A stretch of DNA of 64,000 nt from OFTM382 sp964352615. GTDB lineage: Bacteria; Planctomycetota; Phycisphaerae; Phycisphaerales; UBA1924. Below, piece after piece: positions 29,649 through 39,193 of the stretch. Position numbers and translations under genes: made by a program. The notes under the pieces are model-generated. The model was not told the DNA's origin. It saw only the letters and a program-made list of their open reading frames with translations, and searched no databases. How positions within the stretch are numbered: the first letter of the stretch is position 1; each line of letters starts with the position of its first letter. The stretch lies in NCBI GenBank assembly GCA_964352615.1, contig CAYGSG010000006.1:1-64000 (forward strand), in the 5' to 3' direction.

Positions 29649-30556
29649 CGCCAGGGCCTCCCCAGCGCCTTGGTGGCGGTCGCACGCGACTTGTCACCCC
29701 ACCGCTGGCGGTGCGACTTGAGCTTGGCCTCAATCCAGTGTTCGTACATCGACACCATCGCAGCGTACGCCATGCCCGGACTGCCGTCGAAGGCGCCGCG
29801 CTTCAGCACTGTCATATAGACAAAACGCGCTGGCCCGCGAAACGGAATAAAGAAGCTCAGGTTCTTGAACCCACGCCGGCGTTCTTTGGCCGAGTCGCCA
29901 CGAAACATGCGCGAAAACTCAGCCCATACGTTCGAGCCCTCGAGCACTTGCGTCGCTTCCGCAGCCTCGCCGGTGGAGTAGCCGTTGTGCTTGCGGAACC
30001 ACGGGTCGAGACCCTTGTTGAAGCTGTAGTGGATGAACGGCTCGGTCAGTTCGCCGATCGGTCCGTCCACGATCGGATGCACGTTGATGGCGCGATCCTC
30101 GTATCGGACGGACTTGGGTCGAACGAATCGAATCACCCTGGTGTCGAACATGCCGCCGTGACGGATCCATCGGCCCATGAACATGTTGCGGTACCTGACC
30201 CGGAACGCAACTTCTTCGGGTTCGCGCCCGATCACGCTGGTCAGTTCCTGAGCAAGCTCAGACGTGACCCGCTCGTCGGCGTCGCAGATATACACCCACG
30301 GGTGGCGATACTCGATCTCGTGCAGTCCGTGGTTACGCTGGCTGGTCTCGGTGTCGAACACGCGCTGCATGACTCGGACGTTTTTGTACTGCTGCGCGAT
30401 TTCGACCGTGCGGTCTCTGGAAAAGCTATCGAGTACCACAATGTCGTCCGAGAACTGGAGCGCATCCAGGCAACGCGCGATGTTGACCTCCTCGTTCTTC
30501 GTGAGAACAAGAACGCTGGGGGGAACGAGTTGGCGCGATGGTTCGTCGTTGGTCAC
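29645..30556 (-). CDS. Glycosyltransferase family 2 (WaaE-like)
   Basis: 303 residues. Standard GT2 domain: SVLVLTKNEEVNIARCLDAL, DDIVVLDSFSRDRT, then the acceptor/DXD region YICDADERV and the C-terminal tail ending RWGDKSRATATKA. It is a close paralogue of the downstream 551-residue protein (same DDIVV-DS-S-DRT pattern), so a local duplication is likely. It overlaps both neighbours by 4 nt (ATGA), a strict translational coupling. It adds a sugar, probably to a lipid-linked or capsular polysaccharide. Confidence 0.88.
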   Translation of the reverse strand: MTNDEPSRQLVPPSVLVLTKNEEVNIARCLDALQFSDDIVVLDSFSRDRTVEIAQQYKNVRVMQRVFDTETSQRNHGLHEIEYRHPWVYICDADERVTSELAQELTSVIGREPEEVAFRVRYRNMFMGRWIRHGGMFDTRVIRFVRPKSVRYEDRAINVHPIVDGPIGELTEPFIHYSFNKGLDPWFRKHNGYSTGEAAEATQVLEGSNVWAEFSRMFRGDSAKERRRGFKNLSFFIPFRGPARFVYMTVLKRGAFDGSPGMAYAAMVSMYEHWIEAKLKSHRQRWGDKSRATATKALGRPWR

Positions 30557-31575
30557 GCGGCCCCCTCTTGCCGGCCGCTCGTGCCTCGCAGGAAGCTCTC
30601 GTATGTCATGGCTAAGCCCGCTTCAAGCGAGGTCATCGGCTCATACCCAAGCACTTCGCGTGCGCGCGCGATGTCTGCTCGCGAGTGCCGCACATCGCCC
30701 GCTCGCGGTTCTGCAAACCCGGGCTCGATCTCACGCCCCGCCGCGGCCGCGATTGCCGCGAGCACATCGAGCAACGTAGAGGCCGATCCCGTGCCAATGT
30801 TGAAAACTTCCCCTTTGAGATCCTTCGGGCTTGAAGCAGCGAGCAGGTTGGCACGGACCACGTCTCGTACGAAAGTAAAGTCCCGAGTTTGCAGCCCGTC
30901 ACCCAAGATCGTCGGCACGTCGTCTCGGGCGACCCTGTCCATGAACGCGGTGATGACAGCCGCATAGGCGCTCTTTGGATCCTGCCGCGGACCGTAGATG
31001 TTGAAGTACCGCAGGCTCACCGTGCTCAGCCCGTAGCACATGCTCCAAGTCCGCAGCAAGAGTTCGCCCGTGATCTTAGTCGCCGCGTACGGGCTCCAAG
31101 GGTCCGGGGCGTGCGTCTCCCGGCTCGGCAGGGTCGGATCGCCTCCATACGCCGCAGCAGATGCCGCGAACATGACACGCTTTACGCCTAGCTCGTGCGC
31201 CGCCTGCAACACGCGCCGAGTGCCTTCGACATTCAACTCCACGCACTCGCGGGGCTTGTCCACGCTCTCGGGAACGCTGACCATCGCGGCTTGGTGAAAC
31301 ACGAATCGGCAGCCGGTCATGGCATCTCGCAACGCGGCATCGTCGAGTATCGAAGCCTCGATGAGCCTTGCGCCCTGCGGCAGATTCTCGCGATGCCCCC
31401 CACTGAGATCGTCAAGAACCACCACCGATGCACCGTTGGCGAGCAAACCCTCGGCCAGATGCGAGCCGATGAACCCTGCGCCGCCCGTAATCAGGCACGT
31501 CGAGCCCGCGAACGCCTCGGCGTGCTCCGCGTTCAGCACCGGCGGCTGTGTGTCTCCAGATTGCAGCGGCATCAA
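30553..31575 (-). CDS. NAD-dependent epimerase/dehydratase (UDP-sugar 4-epimerase-like)
   Basis: 340 residues, extended SDR. Nucleotide motif TGGAGFIGSHLAEGLL; catalytic Ser-Tyr-Lys in FAASAAAYGG and SPYAATK; RYFNIYGPRQ. The sequence pattern is that of UDP-glucose/GlcNAc 4-epimerases of the Gne/WbpP type rather than the dehydratases. It supplies an activated sugar for the neighbouring glycosyltransferases. The gene overlaps its neighbours by 4 nt on each side. Confidence 0.85.
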   Translation of the reverse strand: MMPLQSGDTQPPVLNAEHAEAFAGSTCLITGGAGFIGSHLAEGLLANGASVVVLDDLSGGHRENLPQGARLIEASILDDAALRDAMTGCRFVFHQAAMVSVPESVDKPRECVELNVEGTRRVLQAAHELGVKRVMFAASAAAYGGDPTLPSRETHAPDPWSPYAATKITGELLLRTWSMCYGLSTVSLRYFNIYGPRQDPKSAYAAVITAFMDRVARDDVPTILGDGLQTRDFTFVRDVVRANLLAASSPKDLKGEVFNIGTGSASTLLDVLAAIAAAAGREIEPGFAEPRAGDVRHSRADIARAREVLGYEPMTSLEAGLAMTYESFLRGTSGRQEGAA

Positions 31576-32222
31576 GCAGCACTCCCGTTCGCTTTGGTCT
31601 TGGTACTCGTAGCTGGGGTCGATTCGGGCCGAGCCGGCATCGGCCGCTCACGAACCACCGACGCAGGGTTACCCGACGCGATGACTCCTGCCGGCAAACT
31701 CCGCATCACCGCTGCTCGGGCGCCGACGATCGTGTTGTCCCCGATCGTCACCCCCGGCCCTACAAACGCATCGGCGCAAATCCACACGCCAGAGCCGATC
31801 GTCATCGTGGGTCTGAGCAACGGAAGCGTCGGATCCTTGTAGTCGTGCGTGCCGTTGCAGAGGTGCGCGTTCTGGCTCACCACCGTGTGCGCCCCGATCG
31901 TGATCGGGCCGAGGTTGTACACCGTCACATGGTCGCCCAATGCCGAGTACGCGCCCATTTCCAGCAGCCACGGGTGCCGGATGACCACGCCCGGCCGGAT
32001 GTTCACCGTGGGCGCGAGCTGGGCGCCGAATGCCTTGAGCCAGAACCGCCGCCAGCCGACCAGCCGCCCCGGGGCCAGCCCGTACACCGTCCGCCTGACT
32101 ACCTCCCAGAGCAGCCGCCGAACATATTCGTCTTTGCTGTACGGAAACGGCGCGCACCGATCGAGCGCTTGCGCGAGGGGTGCGTCGCTCTTCAAATTCG
32201 TGCTTTGATCGGATTCGCTCAT
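31572..32222 (-). CDS. WcaF-like hexapeptide acetyltransferase
   Basis: 216 residues from ATG 32222; a longer frame upstream (to 32714) overlaps the divergent lipoprotein start and is not used. Left-handed beta-helix repeats: VTVYNLGPITIGAHTVVSQN, ICADAFVGPGVTIGDNTIVG, and catalytic His in LCNGTHDY. N-terminal region matches the putative colanic acid biosynthesis acetyltransferase family. Acetylates a sugar of the surface polysaccharide. First gene of the four-gene minus operon; the promoter must lie in 32223-32443. Confidence 0.85.
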   Translation of the reverse strand: MSESDQSTNLKSDAPLAQALDRCAPFPYSKDEYVRRLLWEVVRRTVYGLAPGRLVGWRRFWLKAFGAQLAPTVNIRPGVVIRHPWLLEMGAYSALGDHVTVYNLGPITIGAHTVVSQNAHLCNGTHDYKDPTLPLLRPTMTIGSGVWICADAFVGPGVTIGDNTIVGARAAVMRSLPAGVIASGNPASVVRERPMPARPESTPATSTKTKANGSAA

Positions 32223-32443
32223 GCCTACGTCTGCTTCCCGTACTGGCCTTCTGCGACAAGGGTTCGGCTTGGCCGATCGGGCAGCCAGCCCTCGCAACGT
32301 CCGAAAACACCCGCGTCCCGCGCCGCGTCGACCCCGGTTTGATCGTCCAAGCCGGGCCAAGAGTGTAGTCGGACTGCCCACTGAGCTTCGCTCTGGCGGC
32401 TTGTGGGTCGCAGCGGAACGCTCGCTCGCCGCTACAGTCCGGT

Positions 32444-33307
32444 ATGCCCAACCAGACCCCTCCCACCCGGCTCTCCTTACTCGCAGGCTGTCTGGCCTTG
32501 CTGCCACTTCTGCTGGCCCTATCGGCCTGCTCAGATTCCGAGAAGGTCTACAGCCGGGACTCGCCTGATGAGCTCTTCGATTCCGCCCGCCAGATGCTCG
32601 AAGACGGAAACGCCGAGCGCCTCGTCGAGCTGCTGCCCGAGCCCACGGACAACAACCGGATCGTCTATCAAGAAGCCGGCCGCATGTTCCAGGCGCTCCA
32701 GAACCTCGCGACATCGATCGAAGAAGCCTTCCCGCAAGAGATCGCCGAACTCCGGGCCGATGCCGAGGCCGCCGCCATGCGAGGCGACGCCGTCAACAAC
32801 ATTCAGCAGGCCCTCACCGGTCGCGGCAAACGCCGGGGAGATGACGCCGCCAGCGACGACCGCATGAACGCGCTCATCCAAGCCCTCCTTGCCGATCCCT
32901 ACGGCTGGGCCCGAGACAGCAAAGAACGCCTCACCACCCAGTACATCTACGACGGTGCCCAGGCGGTCATGTGGGACGGCAAGCCCATCCTCCCGCCCGT
33001 CGGGCTGGTCGTGCAGGAGGACGCCCGTGACGGCACCTGGCACTTGGTGCTGCCCACCAACCTGCCCGTCGTCAGCAAGTACCTGCCCAAAACGCGCGAT
33101 GAACTCATCATCTGGGCGCAGGTCATGCGCGTCATGTCCAACGCCTTCGACGACCTCGTCACCGAGATCAAAGCCGGCGAGTACATCTCGCTCGAAGGTG
33201 TTGCAGCCGCCACCGGCGAGAAGGCGTTCGCCCCTCTGGCGATGGTCTTTTTCGCGTACCAGAACGTCGTGCGCCAACGCCTCGAAGGCCCGGGCGGTAC
33301 CGACTGA
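32444..33307 (+). CDS. Hypothetical lipoprotein
   Basis: 287 residues with a type II signal peptide: LSLLAGCLALLPLLLALSAC ends in the lipobox LSAC, Cys about residue 29. Mature protein is acidic and alpha-helical (DSPDELFDSARQMLEDGNAE), with a C-terminal part reading TGEKAFAPLAMVFFAYQNVV. No family recognised. It is divergent from the acetyltransferase operon and convergent with the prpB gene. Probably anchored to the outer or inner membrane. Confidence 0.78.
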   Translation: MPNQTPPTRLSLLAGCLALLPLLLALSACSDSEKVYSRDSPDELFDSARQMLEDGNAERLVELLPEPTDNNRIVYQEAGRMFQALQNLATSIEEAFPQEIAELRADAEAAAMRGDAVNNIQQALTGRGKRRGDDAASDDRMNALIQALLADPYGWARDSKERLTTQYIYDGAQAVMWDGKPILPPVGLVVQEDARDGTWHLVLPTNLPVVSKYLPKTRDELIIWAQVMRVMSNAFDDLVTEIKAGEYISLEGVAAATGEKAFAPLAMVFFAYQNVVRQRLEGPGGTD

Positions 33308-33311
33308 TCGC

Positions 33312-34220
33312 TCAGTCGCCGAACTCCCAGGGCGTGCCGGGCTCGTAGCCGAGCATCGCGTACAGCGAATCGCGGTCCTGCATCGGGCCAAGCTCGGGCT
33401 CGACCGTGCCCTGCTCCCTGAGCGTTGCCAGCGTGCGCACGACCGCGCCCATCGCCGACCGCAGCGTCGTGACCGGGAAAATCACGATGTGGTAACCCAT
33501 CTGCGCAAACTCACTCAGCGGCAGCATCGGCGTCTTGCCGAACTCGGTCATGTTCGCGAGCAAGTACGGCGCCTCATCGCCCAGCGCCCGCATCGCCTCA
33601 GCAAACCGCGCGAAATCGGCTCGGCTCTGGAGGCCCTCGGGGAAGATCATGCCCGCCCCGGCCTCCACGTACGCCTTTGCACGCTCCACCGCTGCATCAA
33701 AGCCTTCCACGCCCGCAGCGTCCGTGCGTGCGCACACCACGAACGACCCGCCCGAGCAATCACTCGCAGCCTTGGCCGCCCACGCGACTTTCTCCGTCAT
33801 GTGCTCGGTCGGCACGAGAACTTTGCCGTCGAGGTGCCCACACCGCTTGGGGAATTGCTGATCTTCAAGATGCAGCCCCGCTGCGCCCGCGTGGTGGTAC
33901 TCGAACACCGTTCGCCGAACCATCTCGGCCTCGCCGAAGCCCGTGTCCGCGTCGGCGAGCACGGGCAGGCCGCTCGAAACCACCACCTCGCGAATCGTGC
34001 GCACAAACGCTTCGAGCGAGAGCAGGCCCACATCCGGCACGCCCGAGGCCGCGCTGGCCGCCCCGCCAGAGACGTACGCCGCATCAAAGCCCGCGTCCTT
34101 GACCGCCCGCGCCACAAGGCCGTTGAACGCTCCGGGGGCTGCCACGCAGCCAGCGTCCATCAGCTTGCGGAGCCTGGTGCCTGCGTTGGACGGGCTTTGC
34201 GAGTGCGAAGGGTTTGGCAT
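33312..34220 (-). CDS. prpB: Methylisocitrate lyase (PrpB) family
   Basis: 302 residues, the usual PrpB length. ICL/PEPM fold: YVSGGAASAASGVPD, metal site LADADTGFGE, GLHLEDQ, and the catalytic loop KRCGH (KKCGH in the family). It cleaves 2-methylisocitrate to pyruvate and succinate. The related carboxyphosphonoenolpyruvate mutases are less likely because the loop motif is that of lyases. prpD and a citrate/methylcitrate synthase lie elsewhere in the window, not in one operon. Confidence 0.85.
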   Translation of the reverse strand: MPNPSHSQSPSNAGTRLRKLMDAGCVAAPGAFNGLVARAVKDAGFDAAYVSGGAASAASGVPDVGLLSLEAFVRTIREVVVSSGLPVLADADTGFGEAEMVRRTVFEYHHAGAAGLHLEDQQFPKRCGHLDGKVLVPTEHMTEKVAWAAKAASDCSGGSFVVCARTDAAGVEGFDAAVERAKAYVEAGAGMIFPEGLQSRADFARFAEAMRALGDEAPYLLANMTEFGKTPMLPLSEFAQMGYHIVIFPVTTLRSAMGAVVRTLATLREQGTVEPELGPMQDRDSLYAMLGYEPGTPWEFGD

Positions 34221-34253
34221 GGAACACTTTAGCCGGGCCGGTATGCTGTCAGC

Positions 34254-34847
34254 ATGAAACCAACCTTCTCACCGTTCACGCTTGCTCTCCTCGCTTTGTC
34301 GGCTGCCTCGCTCGCTCTCACCGGCTGCGCCACGCAGCAAGCCGGTTCGTCCGGCGGCGCATCGTCCCAGGCCACCGCCAATGAGCCCCCGCCACGCTAC
34401 GGCTGGGAGACCTTCCGCCAGTCCAACAACCCCGATGTCATCCTCGCGGGCATGCCCAGCGATGAGGCCCTCGACATCTTCGCTGCGCGCGGCGGGACCA
34501 CCGTCATCAATCTGCGCACGGACGAGGAAATGGCCGCCTTCCCCGGCTACCAATCGAGCATCGAGGCCCGGGGCCTCAAGTACGTCCACGTGTCCACCAG
34601 CGGCTCGACCATGGGCGAGGCCACCTACGACCCGATGGCCGCGGCGCTCGACGAAGCAACCGGCCCCGTGCTGCTGCACTGCGCCAGCGGCGGACGCGCT
34701 ACCTACGCCTGGGCCATGCGCCGCATCGACCACGAGGGCCTGAGCGCACAAGATGCATCGGTCTACTGCACCGAAACCCGCGGCAAACCTTGGGAGAAGG
34801 GCAACGAGATTCTGTCAACGTTCGCGGAGAGCCGGGCCACTCAGTAG
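34254..34847 (+). CDS. Lipoprotein with phosphatase-like DUF442 domain
   Basis: 197 residues. Type II signal peptide with lipobox LTGC (Cys about residue 25). Mature domain has TTVINLRTDEEM and the active-site-like LLHCASGGRATYAWAM, a C-x4-R loop as in the DUF442 (beta-lactamase hydrolase-like) group of the dual-specificity phosphatase/rhodanese superfamily. Substrate unknown. It is divergent from prpB (33 nt) and followed 15 nt later by a membrane protein gene, possibly co-transcribed. Confidence 0.8.
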   Translation: MKPTFSPFTLALLALSAASLALTGCATQQAGSSGGASSQATANEPPPRYGWETFRQSNNPDVILAGMPSDEALDIFAARGGTTVINLRTDEEMAAFPGYQSSIEARGLKYVHVSTSGSTMGEATYDPMAAALDEATGPVLLHCASGGRATYAWAMRRIDHEGLSAQDASVYCTETRGKPWEKGNEILSTFAESRATQ

Positions 34848-34862
34848 CTTGAGATTCAACCT

Positions 34863-35921
34863 ATGAAGCAAGTTTGCGTCCCGAACATTGGGACGGCAGG
34901 GCTGCTGACAACATCAATCGGCGTAGGCCTTGCCGCAGCGTTGGTGCATTCGGTCATCTTGAGAGTCTTCATCGCCTTGTGGCCTATGCCGCCGGCTGCG
35001 ATCGCGCTGACCGTGTTTGGCCTACCCATGTTCATGTACGCGTTCTGGGTGTTCTTGCTCTCGCTTACCATCGAGCACCTTACTGCACTGTTGGTCTTGC
35101 TCACAGTGTGCATGGTCGCGGTCGCTTTCATGTTCGGCTGGACGGTCCCGCTTGCGGGTGATGACGGCGGAACCAGTCTGAGAGATACCGATCAACTCGT
35201 GATTTCGTTGGTAGGCCCACTCGTGATTGGGGGTTTGATCTGGCTGGTAGCTTGCTTTCTGGCGTTGATCATCAGGCGGCTCGTCGGTAAACCCCGGCCA
35301 TGGACACCGGACGCCTGCCCCGCGTGCCTGTACGACCTCAGCGACAACAAACTGCAACGGTGTCCCGAGTGTGGTACAGAGCCCATCGAGTCATCGATCG
35401 CTCTGTCTTCACCCGCCCGATGGGTGGGTGCGATTCGCAAGGCGCGGTGGTATCTGGTGGTCCTGCCGCTCGTTATCTGCGCCGCGTGGACCGCGCAGCA
35501 GGTCGTGACACGCACGCTCCCGATCCTACGGTTCGAGGCGGTCATGCCGGGCCGTGTGTTCGATTTGCATCCGAGTTACGGATTGGAGCCACAGCAGGGA
35601 TGGCAGCGAACGCTTGGCACAAGAGGGGCGGCGAAGTCAGACCGGAGTCATGAGCCTCACCGCCTGGCATCGATTCTCTATGCTTCGGACGAGGGGCTTG
35701 CGATCGGGTTGTATCTCTACGGGCGTAACGACCAGGATTCGTTCTGGCCAGGACACACAAGAGACCGCTGGGTTTGTGCGGAGCTCTCGACTCAGCAAAC
35801 CAAGGCCGTGCTCCGGGAAGGCTCAATACCAAACGGCCTCTTGGAAACCATGCACGCCCTGATTGACGGCCATGAGGTCACCCAGTGGGTCGACCCCTCG
35901 CCCTTCTTCCCCGCCGACTAG
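34863..35921 (+). CDS. Multi-span membrane protein with central zinc ribbon
   Basis: 352 residues. Four hydrophobic spans in the first 140 residues, a central ribbon CPACLYDLSDN...CPEC (about residues 159-182), a fifth span (about 197-215) and a soluble C-terminus of about 130 residues. The ribbon is the same type as in the proteins at 22.3 and 46.9 kb. No enzymatic motif is seen. It is convergent with aspS, 3 nt apart. Confidence 0.65.
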   Translation: MKQVCVPNIGTAGLLTTSIGVGLAAALVHSVILRVFIALWPMPPAAIALTVFGLPMFMYAFWVFLLSLTIEHLTALLVLLTVCMVAVAFMFGWTVPLAGDDGGTSLRDTDQLVISLVGPLVIGGLIWLVACFLALIIRRLVGKPRPWTPDACPACLYDLSDNKLQRCPECGTEPIESSIALSSPARWVGAIRKARWYLVVLPLVICAAWTAQQVVTRTLPILRFEAVMPGRVFDLHPSYGLEPQQGWQRTLGTRGAAKSDRSHEPHRLASILYASDEGLAIGLYLYGRNDQDSFWPGHTRDRWVCAELSTQQTKAVLREGSIPNGLLETMHALIDGHEVTQWVDPSPFFPAD

Positions 35922-35924
35922 CCC

Positions 35925-37739
35925 TCAGCCTTCCTTGGGCACCCACGTGCTCTTGACGTTCAGCTCGGCGAGTTGTTCGTCCGAGACCGCGTTGGGGGCC
36001 TGGCTCATGAGGTCCGCGCCGTTGAGCGTCTTGGGGAACGCGATCACGTCACGGATGTTGTCGGTGCCGGTGAGCTGCATGACGAGGCGGTCAAGGCCGA
36101 ACGCGACCCCGCCGTGCGGCGGGGCGCCGAAGCGGAGCGCATCCAGCAGGAAGCTGAACTTGTCCTTGGCCTCGGTCTCGCTCATGCCTAGCAATTTGAA
36201 CACGCGGGCCTGCACATCGCGCTGGTGGATACGGATCGACCCGCCGCCGACTTCCGACCCGTTGCACACGAGGTCGTAGCCCGCCGAGACGATGCCCTCG
36301 ATCGCGTCCACGTCGTCGTCCTTGGCCGCAAGAAACGCTTCGAGTTGATCGGGGTTGGGCGCGGTGAACGGGTGGTGCAGGCTGTAGTAACGGTCGGTGG
36401 CTTCGTCGTGCTCGAACATCGGGAAGTCGATGACCCACAGGAAGTCCCACTTGGATTCGTCGATCAGCCCGAGGTCCGCGCCCAGCTTGAGGCGGAGTTC
36501 ACCTAGCGCTTTGGTGCAGACCGCGTAAGCGTCCGCGCCGAACAGAATCTGGTCGCCGGCCTCGCACCCGAGGCGCACGGTCAGGTCGTCCGCGATCGGT
36601 CCGACGAACTTGGCGATGCCCGCTTCGAGCGTGAGCTTGCCATCGGCCTGGGCGACCTTGGTAGTCGGAATGCCGCCCGCGCCGAACTGCTTGACGAACT
36701 CGGAATAGCCGTCGGTGATCTTGCGTGTGAGCTTGGTGGTGCCCTGCGGCACGCGGATGGCTTTAACCACGCCCCGGCGTTTGGCGAGCGCATCGGTAAA
36801 GACCTTGAACTCGGTCTTGGCGGCGAGATCGCTCACATCGATTAACTCCAGCCCGAACCGGCGGTCGGGCCGGTCGATGCCGTAGCGGTCCATGCACTCG
36901 CGGTAGGTCACGCGGTCGAGCGTGGGCACGCTGACGCCCAGGACCTTGTCCCAAAGCGTGCGCGCAAAGCCCTCCATCATCGAGATCACATCGTCGCGAT
37001 CGACGAAGCTCATCTCGAGATCGATCTGGCTGAACTCGGCCTGGCGGTCGGCGCGGGGGTCCTCATCGCGGAAGCATCGGCAGATCTGCATGTACCGCTC
37101 GGCGCCGGCGATCATCAGGATCTGCTTGAAGATCTGCGGGCTCTGCGGCAGCGCGTACCACTGGCCCGGCTGCACCCGGCTGGGCACGACAAAGTCGCGC
37201 GCGCCCTCGGGCGTTGATCGGCACAGGTAGGGCGTCTCGACCTCGATGAAGCCCTGCTCGTCGAAGTAGTCGCGCGCGATCTTGGCGATGCGGTGGCGCG
37301 TGCGCAGGAAGTTCTGCATCTTGGGCCGGCGCAGGTCGAGGTAGCGGTGCTTGAGGCGAAGCTCCTCGCCCGGCAGGTTGTCCTCATCGCTCGGTGAGAA
37401 CGGCGGAACATCGGACTTGGCCACGACCTCAAGCTCGCTGACCACGACCTCGATCTCGCCGGTCGCCAGCTTGGGGTTGCCCCCGCCTGCGCGCACGCGA
37501 ACGGTTCCCTTGGCGGCGATCACGTCCTCGCCGCGGAGCTTGGAGGCGGCCTCCACCAAAGCGCCCGAGATGCTGTCCTTCTCGAAGACGAACTGGGTAA
37601 GCCCGTCGCGGTCGCGGACGTCAATAAAGACAAGCCCCTGGCCGTGGTCTCGGAAGGCGTTGACCCATCCGGTGAGGACGACTTCTTGGCCAACGTGCTG
37701 GCTGCGGAGCTGGCCGCAGGTGTGGGTGCGTTTGAGCAT
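35925..37739 (-). CDS. aspS: Aspartate-tRNA ligase (AspRS)
   Basis: 604 residues, bacterial AspRS. N-terminal OB anticodon domain with VLTGWVNAFRDHGQGLVFIDVRDRDG; catalytic class II core with motif 2 in FRDEDPRADRQAEFSQ and motif 3 in GVAFGLDRLVMQLTG; the bacterial GAD insert lies between. Charges tRNA-Asp; some bacterial AspRS also charge tRNA-Asn, which cannot be told here. ATG 37739 is divergent from the citrate synthase gene, with a 176-nt shared promoter region. Confidence 0.95.
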   Translation of the reverse strand: MLKRTHTCGQLRSQHVGQEVVLTGWVNAFRDHGQGLVFIDVRDRDGLTQFVFEKDSISGALVEAASKLRGEDVIAAKGTVRVRAGGGNPKLATGEIEVVVSELEVVAKSDVPPFSPSDEDNLPGEELRLKHRYLDLRRPKMQNFLRTRHRIAKIARDYFDEQGFIEVETPYLCRSTPEGARDFVVPSRVQPGQWYALPQSPQIFKQILMIAGAERYMQICRCFRDEDPRADRQAEFSQIDLEMSFVDRDDVISMMEGFARTLWDKVLGVSVPTLDRVTYRECMDRYGIDRPDRRFGLELIDVSDLAAKTEFKVFTDALAKRRGVVKAIRVPQGTTKLTRKITDGYSEFVKQFGAGGIPTTKVAQADGKLTLEAGIAKFVGPIADDLTVRLGCEAGDQILFGADAYAVCTKALGELRLKLGADLGLIDESKWDFLWVIDFPMFEHDEATDRYYSLHHPFTAPNPDQLEAFLAAKDDDVDAIEGIVSAGYDLVCNGSEVGGGSIRIHQRDVQARVFKLLGMSETEAKDKFSFLLDALRFGAPPHGGVAFGLDRLVMQLTGTDNIRDVIAFPKTLNGADLMSQAPNAVSDEQLAELNVKSTWVPKEG

Positions 37740-37915
37740 CGGGGATCGCTTCCAAGTGGCTGGCCCCGCATCAAACGCCGATCGCCGCCGGTCAGGGCGG
37801 CTCGGGGCGGGGCCACGAGTCTATGCGCGGGCGTGCGAGAAGCGATCATCGCTGGCCTCCTACCATCTTCGCAACGACTCTGAAGCACCCACCCGACGAT
37901 AGAGGAGGCTCCCCC

Positions 37916-39058
37916 ATGTCAGCCGCAAACACCAAGGCCGGGCTCGAAGGCGTGATCGCTGGCAGCACGGATATCTGCTCGGTCGAGCAGGGTGCCCTGA
38001 TCTACCGCGGGTACGAGATCGACGACCTTGCCCGCAACGCGACGTTCGAGGAGGTCGCGTTCCTGCTGCTGGTGGGCCACAAGCCGTCGGCGGCGGAACT
38101 CAAGGCGTTCGACAGCGAGCTGAAGGCCAACCGCTCGCTGCCCAAGGAGGTCTGCGACTTCCTGAAGCTCACGCCCCCGATGCTCAAGAGCGGTTCAGCC
38201 GTGCCGATGGACATCCTTCGCACCGCCGTGAGCATGCTCGGCAACCTCGACCCGCAGTGCCAGGACAACAGCCCCGAGGCCGAGCGGGCCAAGGCCAAGC
38301 GGCTCACGGCCCAGATTCCGACCGTGATCGGGCACATGCAGAACGCTCTGGAGGGCAAGGCCGCCGTCGCGCCCGATGCCTCGCTGAGCCACGCGGCCAA
38401 CCTGCTCTGGATGATGACCGGCGTCAAGCCCACCGCCAAGGCCGCCCGCGTGATGGATGTGAGCCTGATTCTCTACGCCGAGCACGACTACAACGCGAGC
38501 ACGTTCAGCGCCCGCGTCATCTGCGCGACGCTCAGCGACCTGCACAGCGCGGTGACCGGCGCAATCGGGGCACTCAAGGGGCCGCTGCACGGCGGAGCCA
38601 ACGAAGCCGCGATGGACATGCTCAAGGAAATCACGGTCGCGCACAAGGCCGGCACCTCGGTCGAGGACTGGATGCATCAGGCGTTCGCCGAGAAACGCAA
38701 GCTGATGGGCTTCGGGCACCGGGTCTACAAGAACGGCGACCACCGGGCGGGCATCCTGCACGCGCTGGGGCGCGAACTCGCCGAGCAAAAAGGCCCCGAG
38801 TGGGTGGAACTGTTTGACCTCGGCGAGCGAGTCCAGAAGATCATGCTCGACGACAAGCAGATCCACCCCAACGTGGACTTCCCCTGCGGCATGACGTATT
38901 TCACGATGGACATCCCCGTGCCGCAGTACACACCGATCTTCGTCGCGTCACGCATCACCGGCTGGGCTGCCCACGTCATGGAGCAGCACGCCCACAACCG
39001 CCTGATCCGTCCGGTCTCGGAATACACCGGTCCGGCACTGAGCGAGTGGAACAGCTAA
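37916..39058 (+). CDS. gltA: Citrate/2-methylcitrate synthase
   Basis: 380 residues from ATG 37916, chosen because AGAGGAGG lies about 8 nt upstream; the frame opens earlier at 37823 without homology. Catalytic His in LKGPLHGGANEAAM, His in MGFGHRVYK and Asp in HPNVDFPCG. This short dimeric type includes both citrate synthases and PrpC 2-methylcitrate synthases, and many act on both. With prpD and prpB in the same window, either role or both is likely; the sequence does not separate them. Confidence 0.88.
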   Translation: MSAANTKAGLEGVIAGSTDICSVEQGALIYRGYEIDDLARNATFEEVAFLLLVGHKPSAAELKAFDSELKANRSLPKEVCDFLKLTPPMLKSGSAVPMDILRTAVSMLGNLDPQCQDNSPEAERAKAKRLTAQIPTVIGHMQNALEGKAAVAPDASLSHAANLLWMMTGVKPTAKAARVMDVSLILYAEHDYNASTFSARVICATLSDLHSAVTGAIGALKGPLHGGANEAAMDMLKEITVAHKAGTSVEDWMHQAFAEKRKLMGFGHRVYKNGDHRAGILHALGRELAEQKGPEWVELFDLGERVQKIMLDDKQIHPNVDFPCGMTYFTMDIPVPQYTPIFVASRITGWAAHVMEQHAHNRLIRPVSEYTGPALSEWNS

Positions 39059-39090
39059 GCCAGCGACCAACAACACGATTCAGCACCCAC

Positions 39091-39117
39091 GCACGCCCAG
39101 ACAGGGCGTGCTTTTTT
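39091..39117 (+). terminator. Rho-independent terminator of citrate synthase gene
   Basis: 8-bp stem GCACGCCC/GGGCGTGC, loop AGACA (39091-39111), then six T. It begins 33 nt after the citrate synthase stop. Confidence 0.88.
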
Positions 39118-39134
39118 GCGTGATCCGTGCTTTG

Positions 39135-39163
39135 AAAAAACAACCCCCGCATGAGCGAGGGTT
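39135..39163 (-). terminator. Rho-independent terminator of the FG-GAP gene
   Basis: On the minus strand a 9-bp stem AACCCTCGC/GCGGGGGTT with loop TCAT is followed by G and six T. It lies 31 nt beyond the stop of the FG-GAP gene and is convergent with the terminator at 39091. Confidence 0.85.
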
Positions 39164-39193
39164 GAGGGGGCGTGCCTGAGAAGTACCGGCCAA

